From DATAXI01 sp963756185 (GTDB lineage: Bacteria; Verrucomicrobiota; Verrucomicrobiia; Chthoniobacterales; Chthoniobacteraceae): a stretch of DNA of 64,000 nucleotides. The notes beneath the pieces were generated by a model. That model saw only the letters and a list, made by a program, of their open reading frames with translations. It was not told where the DNA came from and searched no databases. Numbering within the stretch: the stretch's first letter is position 1; the number at the start of each line of letters is the position of its first letter. A program made the position numbers and the translations under genes. Shown piece after piece: positions 42,805 to 54,627 of this stretch. Location: NCBI GenBank assembly GCA_963756185.1, contig CAVWMS010000015.1:712517-776516 (forward strand), read 5' to 3'.

Positions 42805-45100
42805 ATGTTCCATTCCCGATCACGGGGCGCGAGGCTCAGCCTGGTGCGCTCGCTGCATGTGCCCTGCGACTCTGCTGGCGACGCCGGCGGCGCTGCGGCG
42901 GATGCGCCGACGGCCGCCGCAGGTGACAGCATGAGCGCGGCCGGCAACACCGCTGCGGCCCTCGACACGGCAGCAGCCACCGCCGGCACGGCCACCGCGG
43001 CCGCCGAGAGCGCGGGGGCGGCGCCACTCCGACAGCAACCTGGCGACCGTCGTGGTCACCGCGCGGCGCCTGAACGAGGCGCGCGCCGAGATCGAGACGC
43101 AGACCGGCGCCTCGACTTACACGATCGACAGCGAGCGCGATTGCCGCCACGCCCGGCGGCGAGAACGTGCAGCTCAACCAGGTGCTGCTGCAGGCCCCGG
43201 ACGTGGTGCAGGACTCCTTCGGACAGCTGCACGTGCGCGCCGACCACAACGACCTGCAATACCGCCTGAACGGCATCATCCTGCCCGAGGGCATCAGCGT
43301 CTTCAGCCAGACCCTGAGTCCGCGGCTGATCTCTTCGCTGAGCCTGATCACCGGCGCGCTGCCGGCGGAGTACGGCCTGCGCACCGCCGGCATCATCGAC
43401 CTCACCACCAACAGCGGCCTGCTGCAGCCGGGCGGCTAGGTGTCGGTGTACGGCGGCAGCCACGGCACCTTCCAGCCGTCGGCGGAGTACGGCGGCAGCT
43501 CCGGCAATTTCAGCTACTACGCTGACCGGCGACTACAAGCAGGACAATCTCGGCATCGAGTCGCCCGACGGCAGCACCGACCCGCTGCACGATCACACGC
43601 ACGCAGGGGCACGCGCTTCGGCTATTTCGAGAACATCCTCGACGCGAGCAACCGCCTGTCGCTGATCCTCGGCATTTCGGACGATGAGTTCCAGATTCCC
43701 AATCAGCGCGGGCTGCAGCCCTCGCTCGGGCCTCGACGTCAACTGGGACATAACCGATTTTCTCAGCAACGATCTGAACGAGAACCAGCACGAGCTGGCG
43801 CAGTACGCGATCGTCAGCTGGCAGCACTCGCAGGGCGCGCTCAACTGGCAGACCTCGCTGTCGGCGCGCTACACCAGCCTGCACTTCGCGCCGGACTGGG
43901 TCGGCGATCTGCTCTACAACGGCATCGCGCAGAACGCGTTCAAGGATGACACCGCGATCGGCTGGCAGACCGACAGCTCCTACAAGCTCAACGCTGCGCA
44001 CACGGTGCGTGCCGGGCTTGTACTTCCAGCACGACAGCTCCGACGAGCGACACCACCTCGCAGGTGCTGCCGATCAATGCCGCTCGGCATGCAGACCAGC
44101 AACATGCCGCTGACCGTCCTCGACAACGGCACGCAGTCGCAGGAGATCGAGAGCGCCTATCTGCAGGACGAGTGGCAGGTGCTGTCGCCGCTGACCATCA
44201 ACTACGGGCTGCGCTTCGATCACTACAGCGCCTATTCCAGCGGCAGCCAGCTCAGCCCGCGGCGTCAATTTCGTGTGGAAGCTCGACACCGGCACGACCG
44301 TGCACGGCGGCTACTCGCGCTACTTCACGCCGCCGCCGTTCGAGCTGATCGGCAGCGAGACCTTCACGAAATTCGCCGGCACCACTGCGGTGCCGCCCGG
44401 CTCGGTTACCCAGGACACGCCGCCGATCGCCGAGCGCGCCAACTACTACGACTTCGGCGTGCAGCAGAAGCTGCTGGACAACACGCTCACCCTCGGCGTC
44501 GACAGCTTCTACGAGCAGGCGCAGCACCTGATCGACGAGGGACAGTTCGGCGCGCCGATCATCCTCACGCCCGTTCAACTACCGCTACGGCCTGATCGGC
44601 GGCGTGGAGTTCACCGCCAACTACTCGGTGCACAACTTCTCCGCCTACGCGCAACACCTCGTTCCAGGCCGCGCATGGCAAGGACGTCGAGTCCTCGCAG
44701 TTCAACTTCAATGCAGCCGCAGCTCGACTACATCACGGACAACTACATCCACCTGGATCACGAGGGGCGGGTGGCGGCCTCCGGCGGCGTGTCCTACCTG
44801 TGGCTGGGGACGCGCTTCAGCGCCGACATGCTCTTCGGCACCGGGCTGCGCGACGACCTGGTGCTGCCGAGCGGCTTCGTCATCCCGAACGGCGATCACA
44901 CCCCGAGCTATACCCAGTTCAATCTCGGGCTGAGCCACGAGTTCCACCTCGCCGGCACCGGCCCGCTGACGGTGCGCTTCGACGTCATCAACGTGGGCGA
45001 CAAGGTCTACCAGATCCGCAGCGGCACGGGCATCGGCGTGTTTGCGCCGCAGTACGGACCGCGGCGCGGGTTTTTCGGCGGCCTGTCGTGGGAGTTCTGA
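42805..45100 (+). CDS. TonB-dependent outer-membrane receptor
   Basis: A GGAG site precedes the ATG by about 9 bases. After a signal peptide comes TVVVTARRLNEARAEIETQT, the plug domain (LNQVLLQAPDVVQDSFGQLH, YRLNGIILPEGISVFSQTLS, GALPAEYGLRTAGIIDLTTN) and a 22-strand-type barrel ending GPRRGFFGGLSWEF with terminal Phe. It imports a ligand across the outer membrane using TonB energy; the ligand is unknown. An in-frame TAG stands at 43,437 within the text GG*VSVYGGS, and about ten single-base changes occur. I read these as errors. A small CxxC protein gene lies upstream. Confidence 0.85.
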
Positions 45101-45233
45101 GGGGCCCGCCCGCCGGGGGAAACCCAGGGGTGCCTGCGCGCGGCAGCCCAATGATTGATAATGGCGACGCTCGCGGCGGGCCCGCGCCGCGGGCGACGGC
45201 TCACGGCTTGCTTACGCACGCGCACGAGGTCCA

Positions 45234-46249
45234 TTGAAGCTCACCTGCGATTCCCTGCCCGCTCAGCTCGCGCAGCGGCTGCTTCCGGCCTACCTCATTT
45301 CCGGTGACGAGCCGCTGCTCGCGGGCGAGGCGGCGGATGCGGTGCGCGCCGGCGCGCGCAGCGCCGGCTTCAGCGAGCGCGAGGTGCACTTCATCGAGCG
45401 CGCGGCGACTGGGACGAGCTGCGCGGTGCGGCCGCCAGCCTGTCGCTGTTCGGCGCACGGCGCGTGCTCGAGATCCGCCTGGCCACGCGCCCGGCCCGGG
45501 GTCGCCGGTAACGCCGCACTGATCGCACTGCTCGGCGCACGCGACTCCCGACACTGCTGCTGCTCATCCTCGCCCCGCGCCTCGACCGCGAGGCGCAGGG
45601 CGCGGAGTGGGTGCGCGCGCTGGAGGCAGCACGGCGCCTGGGTGCAGGTGTGGCCCGTGGACGCCGCGCGCCTCACCGCCTGGCTGCGCGCGCGCTGCCT
45701 GCACTCGGGCTCGAGCCGAGCGAGGCGGCGCTCGAGCTGCTCGCGCCGCGCACCGAGGGCAATCTGCTCGCCGCGCACCAGGAGCTCAGCAGGCTCGCGC
45801 TGCTCGCGCCGACGGCCGCGCGGTCACGCGCCGAGGCGGTGCGCGCGCGAGCGTCGCCGACAGCGCGCGCTTCGATGTCTTTCAGCTCGGCGAGGCGGCG
45901 CTCGCCGGGGACGCGCGCGCGCCCTGCGCATGCTCGGCGGGCTGCGCGCCGAGGGTACCGAAGCGACGCTTGTGCTCTGGGCGCTGGCCAGGGCGCTGCG
46001 CGACCTGTGGAGCCTGCGCGCGGGCGACGGCGCGCCGGGCTGGCAGCGCCAGGCGGCCGCCCGCGCCCGGGCGCACGGCGCGCCGCGCAGCTGCCGTATG
46101 CGGCGCTCGCCGCGCGCGCGGCCGCGCCGACCGCATGATCAAGGGACGCCTCGGCGGCGATGCCTGGGACGAGCTGGCGCTGCTCGCGGCGCGAGCTGTG
46201 CGGCGTGCCGCGCAGCCGGCGCTGCTGCTGCCGCGCCGCGCTCGAACGC
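45234..46249 (+). CDS. holA: DNA polymerase III delta subunit
   Basis: TTG start: MKLTCDSLPAQLAQRLLPAY, then LISGDEPLLAGEAADAVRAG, the conserved HolA beginning. Later LEPSEAALELLAPRTEGNLL and AHQELSRLALL give the typical GNLLAAxQE motif. HolA loads the beta clamp as part of the clamp loader. The frame changes at least eight times. No stop codon can be placed because the text runs into nadD, so the end is set just before the nadD ATG. Gene order holA-nadD-rsfS supports the call. Confidence 0.85.
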
Positions 46250-46891
46250 ATGCAGCCGATCGGCATCTTCGGCGGCACCTTCGACCCGATTCACTGCGGG
46301 CACCTGCGCACGGCCTTCGAGCTGTGGCAGGAGCTGCAGCTCGCCGAGGTGCGCTTCCTGCCGACCGGCACGCCGCCGCATCGCGATCAGCTGTACGCCA
46401 GCGCCGAGCTGCGGCTGCAGATGGTGCAGGCGGCGGTCGCCGACCAGCCGAGCTTCGTCGTCGATGACCGCGAGGTGCGCCGCAGCGGCGTGTCCTACTC
46501 GGTCGACACGCTGACGGATCTGCGGCGCGAGTATCCGCACACGCCGCTGTGCCTGCTGCTCGGGATGGATGCGTTTCTCGGCCTGCCGCACTGGCATCGC
46601 TGGCGCGAGCTGCTGACGCTGGCGCACATCGTGGTGGCTCACCGCCCGGGCTGGCGCGCACCGACCACCGGCCCGCTCGGGGAGGTGATGGTCGATCACG
46701 GCACCGGCGCCATTCGCACGCTGCACGAGGAGCGCGCCGGCCGGGTGTACGTGCGCGCCGTGACCCAGCTCGAGATCTCCTCGACCGAGCTGCGCGCGCT
46801 GATCGTCGCCGGGCGCGATCCGCGCTACCTGGTTCCCGATCCGGTGCGGCAGATCATTCTCGAGACGAGATGCTATGCTGCGCGGGCCTGA
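46250..46891 (+). CDS. nadD: Nicotinate-nucleotide adenylyltransferase
   Basis: A 213-residue intact frame starts MQPIGIFGGTFDPIHCGHLR with the GGTFDPxHxGH nucleotide-binding motif, then LPTGTPPHRD and the C-terminal ISSTxLR motif in EISSTELRALIVAGRDPRYL. It adenylates nicotinate mononucleotide in NAD synthesis. It is the longest error-free gene in this part of the window and lies directly after holA and 48 bases before rsfS. Confidence 0.95.
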   Translation: MQPIGIFGGTFDPIHCGHLRTAFELWQELQLAEVRFLPTGTPPHRDQLYASAELRLQMVQAAVADQPSFVVDDREVRRSGVSYSVDTLTDLRREYPHTPLCLLLGMDAFLGLPHWHRWRELLTLAHIVVAHRPGWRAPTTGPLGEVMVDHGTGAIRTLHEERAGRVYVRAVTQLEISSTELRALIVAGRDPRYLVPDPVRQIILETRCYAARA

Positions 46892-46939
46892 CCGGTACAT
46901 CGCGCACGACAGGCCCTGCAGGAGAAACCGCTTAAGCAC

Positions 46940-47360
46940 ATGACCACCCGCACCCGACTGCGCCTTGAGGGACGAGCGCGCCGCGCCATTGCACACTGCC
47001 GTGATGACCGCGCTCGATGACATAAAGGCCGTGAACGTCAGGGTGCTGGATGTGCGGGGGCTGACCGACATCGCCGACACCATGGTCATCGCCTCCGGCA
47101 ACTCCGACCGCCACGTGCGCTCGATCGCCGAGCGCGTGGTGGAGAAGGCCAAGGCGGCCGGTTTCCGGCCGCTCGGCACCGAAGGGGCACGCGACGGCGA
47201 GTGGGTACTGGTCGACCTGCAGGACATCGTGGTGCACGTCATGCTGCCGCGGGTACGCGAGTTCTACGGCCTCGAGAGGCTGTGGGACGGCGGGCCCGCC
47301 GCTGCCGCGGTCGTCGCGCCGGCGGCGCGCGCGGGCCGCCGGCGGCGCACGTCGCGCTAG
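46940..47360 (+). CDS. rsfS: Ribosomal silencing factor RsfS
   Basis: The start is taken at ATG 46,940 (MTTRTRT...). One base change near 46,955 shifts the frame before LHTAVMTALDDIKAVNVRVL. The family text follows: DIADTMVIASGNSDRHVRSI, GEWVLVDLQDIVVHVMLPRV and REFYGLERLWDG. RsfS binds ribosomal protein uL14 and blocks subunit joining under starvation. The Ala/Arg-rich C-terminal tail is unremarkable for high-GC species. An internal ATG at 47,004 is a less likely start. Confidence 0.92.
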
Positions 47361-47369
47361 GCACGGGCC

Positions 47370-47843
47370 ATGCGCGTGCGCGTGATCGCCGTGGGCACGC
47401 GCATGCCTGCGTGGGTTCGCAGCGCCTGCGATGACTACCTCGCGCGGCTGACGCGGCGCGCTCGCCGGCCTCGCTCACCGAGATCGAGCCGGGTCCGCGC
47501 CCGGCGGGCGCACCCGTGCAGCCGGCGATCGCGCTCGAGGGACGGCGGCTGCTGGCCGCGCTGCAGCCGGGCGAGCACGTGGTGGCGCTCGATGAGCGCG
47601 GCCGCGAGCTCTCGCACGCGCGAGCTGGCGACCTGGCTGAGCACCCGCATGCAGAGGGGCAGGACCTGGCGTTCCTGATCGGCGGGCCGGACGGCCTTGC
47701 ATCCGAGGTGCTCGCGCGCAGCCAGCTTCACACTGTCGCTCTCGCGCCTCACGCTGCCGCACGCGCTGGTGCGGGTGCTGCTCAGCGAGCAGCTCTATCG
47801 CGCACACTGCATCCTCACCAATCACCCTTATCATCGCGACTGA
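47370..47843 (+). CDS. rlmH: 23S rRNA (pseudouridine1915-N3)-methyltransferase
   Basis: MRVRVIAVGTRMPAWVRSAC opens the SPOUT fold. The SAM-binding knot is visible as QDLAFLIGGPDGLASEVLAR and LTLPHALVRVLLSEQLYRAH, with the C-terminus CILTNHPYHRD. RlmH methylates pseudouridine 1915 of 23S rRNA. Three or four single-base changes occur (for example near 47,457, 47,620 and 47,735). The TGA stop overlaps the maf ATG. Confidence 0.9.
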
Positions 47844-48451
47844 TGTCTGCCGAGCCCGTGCCGCGCCCGCTGCTGTGTCTCGCCTCGCTGTCGCCGCGCC
47901 GCCGGCAGCTGCTGGCACAGATCGAGCGTGCCGCACGTGGTGAGCGCAGCGCGGATCGACGAGGCGGCCGCCCCGGGCGAGCCTGCCGCGGACTACGTGG
48001 TGCGCATGGCGCGCGCCAAGGCGCTCGCCGTGCGCGCGCGCGGCGGCGAGCTGCCGGTGCTGGCGGCCGATACCACCGTGGTGATCGATGATGTGATCTG
48101 CGGCAAGCCCGCCGACGAGGCGGCGGCGCTCGCGATGCTCGGCAGGCTCTCGGGGCGCACCCACCAGGTGCTCACCGCCGTGGCGCTCGCCTCCGCCGCC
48201 GGGATCGCGCTCCGCCTGAGTGCGAGCGAGGTGCGCTTCCGCGCGCTTGAGTCGCAGCGAATGCCGCGCCTACTGGGCGAGCGGTGAGCCGCGCGACAAG
48301 GCGGGCGCCTACGCCGTGCAGGGGCGCGCCGCGGTATTCATCGAGCACCTCGCCGGCAGCTACTCGGGGGTCATGGGGCTGCCGCTGTTCGAGACCGCCG
48401 AGCTGCTGGCGGCCGCGGGGATCCCTGCTGGCAAGTGCGCGCTCGCCGTGA
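47843..48451 (+). CDS. maf: Maf-type nucleoside triphosphate pyrophosphatase
   Basis: The start MSAEPVPRPLLCLASLSPRR has the LASxSPRRxxLL motif of Maf proteins. It continues PVLAADTTVVIDDVICGKPA and YAVQGRAAVFIEHLAGSYSG, then VMGLPLFETAELLAAAGIPA. Maf proteins hydrolyse non-canonical nucleotides. The frame changes near 47,937, 48,285 and close to the end; the natural stop is the TGA inside GTGA at 48,448-48,451, which overlaps the rng start. Confidence 0.88.
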
Positions 48452-49933
48452 GCATCGAGATCCTGGTCAACGTCGCACCCAGCGAGACGCGCGCCGCGAT
48501 CCTCGACAACGGCGTGGTGCAGGAGGTGTACATCGAGCGCACCAGCCGCCGCGGGCTGGTCAGCAATCTCTACAAGGGCCGCGTGTCGCGCGTGCTGCCC
48601 GGCATGCAGGCGGCGTTCGTGGAGATCGGGCTCGAGCGCACTGCGTTCCTGCACGCCGCCGACATTGCCCGCAGCCTCTCCGAGGACACGCAGCTCGGGG
48701 CGGCGCCGTTGAGTGAGCCGGCCGCGGAGGACATCCGGCGGCTGGTGAATTCCGGCGACGACATCCTGGTGCAGGTCATCAAGGATCCGATCGGCACCAA
48801 GGGCGCGCGTCTCACCACCTTCGTCTCGCTGCCCTCGCGCTATCTGGTGTACATGCCGCGCGGCGAGGCGATCGGCGTCTCGGCGCGCATCGAGGACGAG
48901 GCCGAGCGCGCGCGGCTGAAGGCGCTGGTCGGCGAGCTCGCCGGCGCGGCAGCGCGGCGGCGGCTACATCGTGCGCACCGCGGCGCAGGGCGCATCGCTC
49001 GAGAGCCTGCGCGAGGACATGAGCTACCTGGCGAAGCTGTGGGAGCACGTGCAGGCGCGCGTCGCGCAGGCGCCGCCGGGCACGGTGGTGCACGAGGATC
49101 TGCCGCTCAGCCTGCGGGTGCTGCGCGATGAGCTGGCGCGCGGCGTGAGCCGCGTGCTGGTGGATTCGGCGCGCGAGCTGGCGCGCATGCAGCAGTTCGC
49201 CGCCGCCTTCCTGTCGCAGAGCCCGCCGCTGGTGGAGCTGTATGGCGGGCCGCGCCCGCTGTTCGACCTGAACGGCGTCGAGGAGGAGATCGTCAAGGCG
49301 CTCGATCGCAAGGTGCCGCTGAAGTCCGGCGGCCACCTGGTGATCGACCAGACCGAGGCGATGACCACCATCGATGTGAATACCGGCGCCTACGTCGGCC
49401 ACCGCAACCTCGAGGAGACGATCTTCCGCACCAACCTCGAGGCGGCGGTGAGCATCGCCCGGCAGCTGCGGCTGCGCAATCTCGGCGGCATCATCATCAT
49501 CGACTTCATCGACATGCGCGACGAGCCCCACCGGCGCGCGGTGCTGGCCGCGCTCGAGCGCGCGCTCGGCGGCGACCGCGCGCAGACGCACATCGTCAGT
49601 CTCTCGCCGCTCGGCCTGGTGGAAATGACGCGCAAGCGTACCCGCGAGAGCCTGGAACACCTGCTGTGTGAGCCGTGTCGAAGCTGCGAGGGGCGCGGAT
49701 TCGTGCGGACCCCGGAAACGGTCTGCCACGAGATATTTCGGGAAATTGTGCGACAGAGCCGACAGTTTGCCAGTCGCGAGCTGCTGATACTCGCTCATCA
49801 GGACGTCGTGGATCGCCTGCTGGACGAGGAGTCCGCCACCCTGGGCGAACTCGAGGCGCAGGTCGGCAGGCCGATCCGCCTGCAGGTCGAGGCCCTCTAC
49901 GGCGTGGATCACTACGACGTCGTACTCGTGTAG
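48448..49933 (+). CDS. rng: Ribonuclease G
   Basis: GTG start: (V)SIEILVNVAPSETRAAILDN. The S1-type domain is TSRRGLVSNLYKGRVSRVLP ... ERTAFLHAADI. Catalytic metal-binding residues lie in TTIDVNTGAYVG and GGIIIIDFIDMRDEPHRRAV. The zinc-link cysteines are CEPCRSCEGRGFV. RNase G processes 16S rRNA 5' ends and some mRNAs. One frame change lies near 48,955. The maf-rng overlap of four bases (GTGA) indicates coupled translation. Confidence 0.94.
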
Positions 49934-49936
49934 GGC

Positions 49937-52900
49937 ATGGACATCCGTGAACCGCAGCTGCGCATCGCGCTGGTCACGCTCGGCAGCGTGCTGGTGCTGC
50001 TGCTCGCGGCGGTCCTCGCGTACCAGCTGGTCGCGGCGCGTGTGCCGCAACAGCGCGCCGCACTCGAGCAGCTGATCCGTCACGAGACCGGCCTCGAGGT
50101 GCGCTTCAGCGAGCTCAGCGTGCGCTGGGGCTGGCACGGCCCGGAGGCGGTATTTCACGACGTCGAGCTGGGCGAGCCCGGTGCGGGCAGTGTGCTGCTG
50201 CGTGCGCCGCGGCTGATCGTTGGGCTCGACGCGTGGCGCATCGCGCGCAGTGGCGAGCTCGCCGCCGTGCGCATCAGGCTGCAGGAGCCCGATATCGATC
50301 TCGGCCGCACGGCTGCCGAGCGCGCTGCGGCAGCGGTACATGCACCGTTGCAGCACGCCGGCGCGCTCGACGCCGGCCGGCGGATCCTCGCCCGCTGGCG
50401 CGGCGAGCGCATCGACATCGAGGACGGCACGCTGCGCGTGCCGCGGCCGGCGGGCAGCGGCACCGCGATCCTCGCCATCCGCTACGCGCAGCTGCGCCGC
50501 CTCCCCGGCGAGTGGAGCGCGGACGCACTGTTGCTGCCGCCCGGGAGCCAGGGCGGCAGCGTGCACGTCAGCCTGCAGATGCACGGCGACCCGCAGCGCC
50601 CGGAAGCTTCCGCGGGCGCGCTCGCCTTCGAGGGCCAGCGGCTCGACTTCGGCGCCTGGCATGGCCTGGCCCAGGGCCTGCGGCTCGAGCCCTACCTGCC
50701 GCAGGCGGGCCGCGGCAGCCTCGAGCTGCACGCGGCGTTCGCGCACGGACGCGTACTGAACGCCGCCGGCAGCGTGCAGGCGCTGCACCCCACCTGGAGC
50801 ACGCCGCAGGGCGTGCTCGCCTTCGAGCGGCTGCGCGCCGCCTGGCAGCTGACGCGCCGTGGCGCACTGTGGCACCTGCGTCTCATCGCGAGCGAGCCGG
50901 GCGCGCCGGCGGCGACGCCCGCCAGCCTCGAGCTCGATGCCGGCTGTCGACGGTGCCGAGGTGCGCGGGCGGTTGCAGCACGCCCCGCTGGCACTGCTCG
51001 CGGCGCTCGCGCACGAGCTCGCCCCGCAGCTGCCGCTGCCCCAGCTGGCGCTCGGCGGCGAGGTGCGTGAGGCGAGCTTCGACTGGAGCGCGCAGCGGCC
51101 GCCCGGCGTGCGTCTGCGTGTTGCGGCCGAGGTGGCCGACCTCTCGCTCGGCAGCGCCGCGCGCGAGCTGACGCTCTCGGGTCTCACCGCGCACGTTGAG
51201 CTGGCCGACGGCAGTGCGCTGGCGGAGCTCGAATCGCCGGCAGCGCGGCTGGTGCTCACCGGGCAGTCGCCCCTCGCGCTCGATCAGCTGCAGGTGCATG
51301 CGCGGCTGCGGCTCGCCGCGAGCGCGGGCGGCTGGCGCCTCAGCGGCGAGGAGCTGCAGCTGCGGCGCGCCGCCCTGACCCTTGCCGGCAGCGGCACGCT
51401 CGGCGCGCAGCGGCCCGGGGCGCCGCTGGCCGTCGATGCGCACCTGGCACTGCGCGACGCCGACGTGGCGCTGCTCGCGGAGGCTTCTCGGAGCGCGTGC
51501 GCGCGCCACACTCGGCCTGGCCGGACAGCTCACCGCCGGCACGATCGATAGCGCCGAGCTCAGCTGGCGCGGACCCTGGACGGGAGATCTTGCCGACCTC
51601 GCCGCCAGCGCGATTCACCGGCACGGCGACGCTGCGCGCTGCCGCGCTCGCGCCCGCCGGCAACTGGCCCGAGGTGCGCGGCATCGATGCGCGCATCGAG
51701 TGGCGCGGCGCGCACGCGCGCGCCCAGATCGACCGCGCCGTGAGCGGCAGCTTCCAGCTGAGCGCGGCGCACGCCGCCTGGGACGCCCGCGGGCTCTCGC
51801 CGCTGCGCTTCGCCGGCCGTCTCGCCGGCAACGCCGAGGAGGCGCTCGGGTGGATCCGCGATCATCCGCAGCTGGCGGCCTGGGCGCGCGGGATCGGCAG
51901 TATCGATCTGCGCGGCGCGACGCTCGTTGACCTGAATGTCGCGCTACCGCCCGACGCAGGCAGCCGTCCGGCGCAGCTGCCGCACGTGCGCTTCGCGGCG
52001 CTGCTCGATGGCGATGAGCTGCGGCCGCTGACGGGCCTGCCGCCGCTGGCGGCGCTGCGCGGCACGCTGGCCTTCGCCGACGGTCACCTGCAACGCTCGA
52101 CACTCTCCGGACAGTGGCTCGGCGGCCCGGTGAGTCTCGTGGTCGGGGAGCGGCGCGAGCATGGCGCGACGCAGCTGGCGATTTCCGGCCGCGGGCTGGT
52201 CGCGGCGAGCGCGGCGCTCCAGGCAGCCGGCGGCAGCGTGCCGCACCCGCCGCTCGAAGGCAGCGCCGAGTGGAACGCGCTCCTCACCCTGGAGAGCGGC
52301 ACGGCGCTCGCCGCCGCGGCGGGTGACGAGGCGGTCGCACCCGCGCTGCGCTGGCAGCTGCGCGCGGATTCGACCCTCGTGGGGATTGCCAGCAGCCTGC
52401 CGGACCCGCTCGCCAAGAGCGCCGCTGCCACACTGCCGTTGCACGTCGAGCTGCAGGGTGCAGGCGTCGCCGGGCAGCTGCGCGTCGATCTCGGTGAGCG
52501 GCTGCACGCGCTGCTGGCACTCGAGCCGCAGCGGCGACTCGTGGCGCATCGAGCGCGGCGCCGTGCGCCTGGCACCCGGCACGGCCGGCGACGCGGCGGC
52601 CGGCCCGGCGCCGCGCGCGCCGATCGCTGCGGCCGAGGCACCGGTCCTGCCGGCGCGAGCCGTGCTCAGCGTCGACGGGCGCGTCGGCCGCCTCGATCTG
52701 CCCGCGTGCCTCGCACTGTGGCGCCAGGCGGCCGGCGATGCGGCGCTGCCGGACCTCGACGCGCACGTGTCCGCCGCGCAGCTGCTGGCCGGTACCCACG
52801 CCTACGCCGGCGTGCGCGTGGCGGCCAGCGCCAGCCGCCTGGGCGGGGAGCTGCGGGTGGAGGCTCCGGGGCTTGCGCTCGCGACGAGCTGGCCCGCCGC

Positions 52901-53778
52901 GATCGACCGCGATCATCCGGCCACGGTGCATCTGGCCAGCTTCAACATCGCGCAGCCCGAGGACGTCGCGCTGTCGGCGGCTCTCGCCACGGCACTCGCC
53001 CCGGCCGCGCAGCTGGCGATCGACGACCTCAGCGTGGCAGGGCCGCGCGCTCGGCAGCCTGACCGCCCGGCTGGCCGCGCAGGCCGACGCTGCTGGAGGC
53101 AGACGCGCTGCAGCTCAGCGGCGACGCTGTGCGGGTGAGCGGCACCGCGCGCTGCCAGGCCGCCGCCTGCCTCCTGAGCTTCAGCCTCGACAGCGCGGAT
53201 GCGGCGGCCGCGCTGGCTGCCTTCGGCCTGCGCCCGGATACCAGCGCCCGCCGGGCGCGCCTCGAGGGGGAGCTGCGCTGGTCGCTGCAGGCTGCGGCGC
53301 CCCTTGCAACGCTCGGCGGGCATCTCCATATGCGACTTGAGGACGGGCTCGCCCAGGCGGCGCGCGGCGCAGGCGGGCAGCCGTTCGCGCTGCTGTCCGT
53401 GCCGGCGCTGATCGCGGGCATGAGTGCCAGCGCCGATCCCGGCGCAGATCCGGGTTGCATTTTGTGGGCCTGACGGCGGACTACGAGCTGCGCGATGGCC
53501 AGGCGTTCACGCGCGATCTGCATTTCGACGGCGACGCCGAGATCCTGGTGCGCGGGCGGGTGGGGCTGAGCAGCGGCGATTACGACCAGCAGGCCTGGAT
53601 CCTGCGCGGCGAGGACCGCCTGCCGGCCGCGGTGCGGCGGCTCGGGCCGACCCCGCGGATGGCGGCCGCCTGGCTGTCGCTGCGCGAGCTGTTTGCAGGC
53701 AACCCCGCCGACCGCACGCGCACGGCGCTGCGTTTGCGGGGTACCTGGAACGACCCCATAGTGGCGCCTGCGGAGTGA
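49937..53778 (+). CDS. yhdP: YhdP-type AsmA-like envelope protein (DUF3971)
   Basis: About 1,280 residues spread over several frames. The N-terminus MDIREPQLRIALVTLGSVLV has one membrane helix, followed by AsmA/DUF3971-type text (ALEQLIRHETGLEVRFSELS, GPEAVFHDVELGEPG). Repetitive beta-rich segments run through the middle, and the C-terminus ends LRLRGTWNDPIVAPAE. YhdP is a bridge-like lipid transporter between inner and outer membranes, and rng-yhdP-nitrilase-tldD is its usual neighbourhood. Frame changes occur near 50,940, 51,490, 51,630, 52,540, 53,036, 53,095 and 53,455. Confidence 0.87.
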
Positions 53779-53786
53779 GGTGCGAG

Positions 53787-54618
53787 ATGAAGGTTGCGGC
53801 AATGCAGATGACCTCGGGCCCGCGAGGTGGCGGCGAATCTCGAGCAGGCCGCGTGCGCTGCTCGAGGAGGCGGCCGCGCGCGGCGCGCGGCTGGCGGCGC
53901 TGCCGGAGAACTTCTCCTTCATGGGGCTGAAGGATGCCGACAAGCGCGCCGTCGCCGAGCGCGACGGCAGCGGTGCGGTGCAGGATTTCCTCGCCGCGGC
54001 CGCGCGCCGGCTGCGAGCTGTGGATCGTCGGCGGCACGTGCCGCTGCGTGGCCGGCAGGCGACGGCCGCGTCGCCGCCGCCTCGCTCGTCTACGACAGCG
54101 ACGGCCGGCGCGTGGCGCGCTACGACAAGATCCACCTGTTCGACGTCGACATTCCGGGCCGCGCCGAGAGCTACCGCGAGTCGGCGCACGTCGCGCCCGG
54201 GTCGCAGGCCGCGGTGCGTCGACACGCCCGGTCGGCAGGCTGGGGCTGTCGGTGTGCTACGACGTGCGCTTCCCGGAGCTGTACCGGCACGCTGAGCGCC
54301 GCCGGCGCGCAGCTGCTCGCCGATGCCCTCGGCCTTCACCGGTGCCCACCGGGCGGGCGCACTGGGAGACGCTGCTGCGCGCGCGCGCGATCGAGAATCT
54401 CTGCTACGTCGTCGCGCCGGCGCAGTCGGGCTTTCATCCGAGCGGCCGCGAGACCTACGGCGACAGCATGATCGTCGATTACTGGGGACGCGTGCTGCAG
54501 CGCGTGCCGCGCGGCCGCGGCTGCGCCGTCGCCGAAGTCGATCTGGCGCGCCAGGCGGGCGTGCGCGAGAGCTTCCCGGCGCTCGAGACATCGTACGTTT
54601 CAGCGTCGAGCCGCTTAG
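53787..54618 (+). CDS. Carbon-nitrogen hydrolase (omega-amidase/Nit family)
   Basis: It starts MKVAAMQMTSG. The catalytic triad is visible as Glu in ALPENFSFMG, Lys in RYDKIHLFDVDIPG and Cys in LSVCYDVRFPELYR. The C-terminus is VREESFPALE-like and ends at TAG 54,618. Nit-family amidases next to tldD in gammaproteobacteria are thought to repair deaminated glutathione or act as omega-amidases. Five or more single-base changes occur, for example near 53,822, 54,013 and 54,215. The gap to tldD is 9 bases. Confidence 0.88.
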
Positions 54619-54627
54619 GGAGCTGAC

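Noticed and set aside
43437..43439. TAG read as a recoded amino acid (pyrrolysine-type) in the receptor
   Set aside because: There are no recoding genes, it is a single occurrence, and many frameshifts in the same gene make an error far more likely.
48812..51259. Very long minus-strand open frame opposite rng and yhdP
   Set aside because: It covers two well-supported plus-strand genes and has the composition of an antisense frame.
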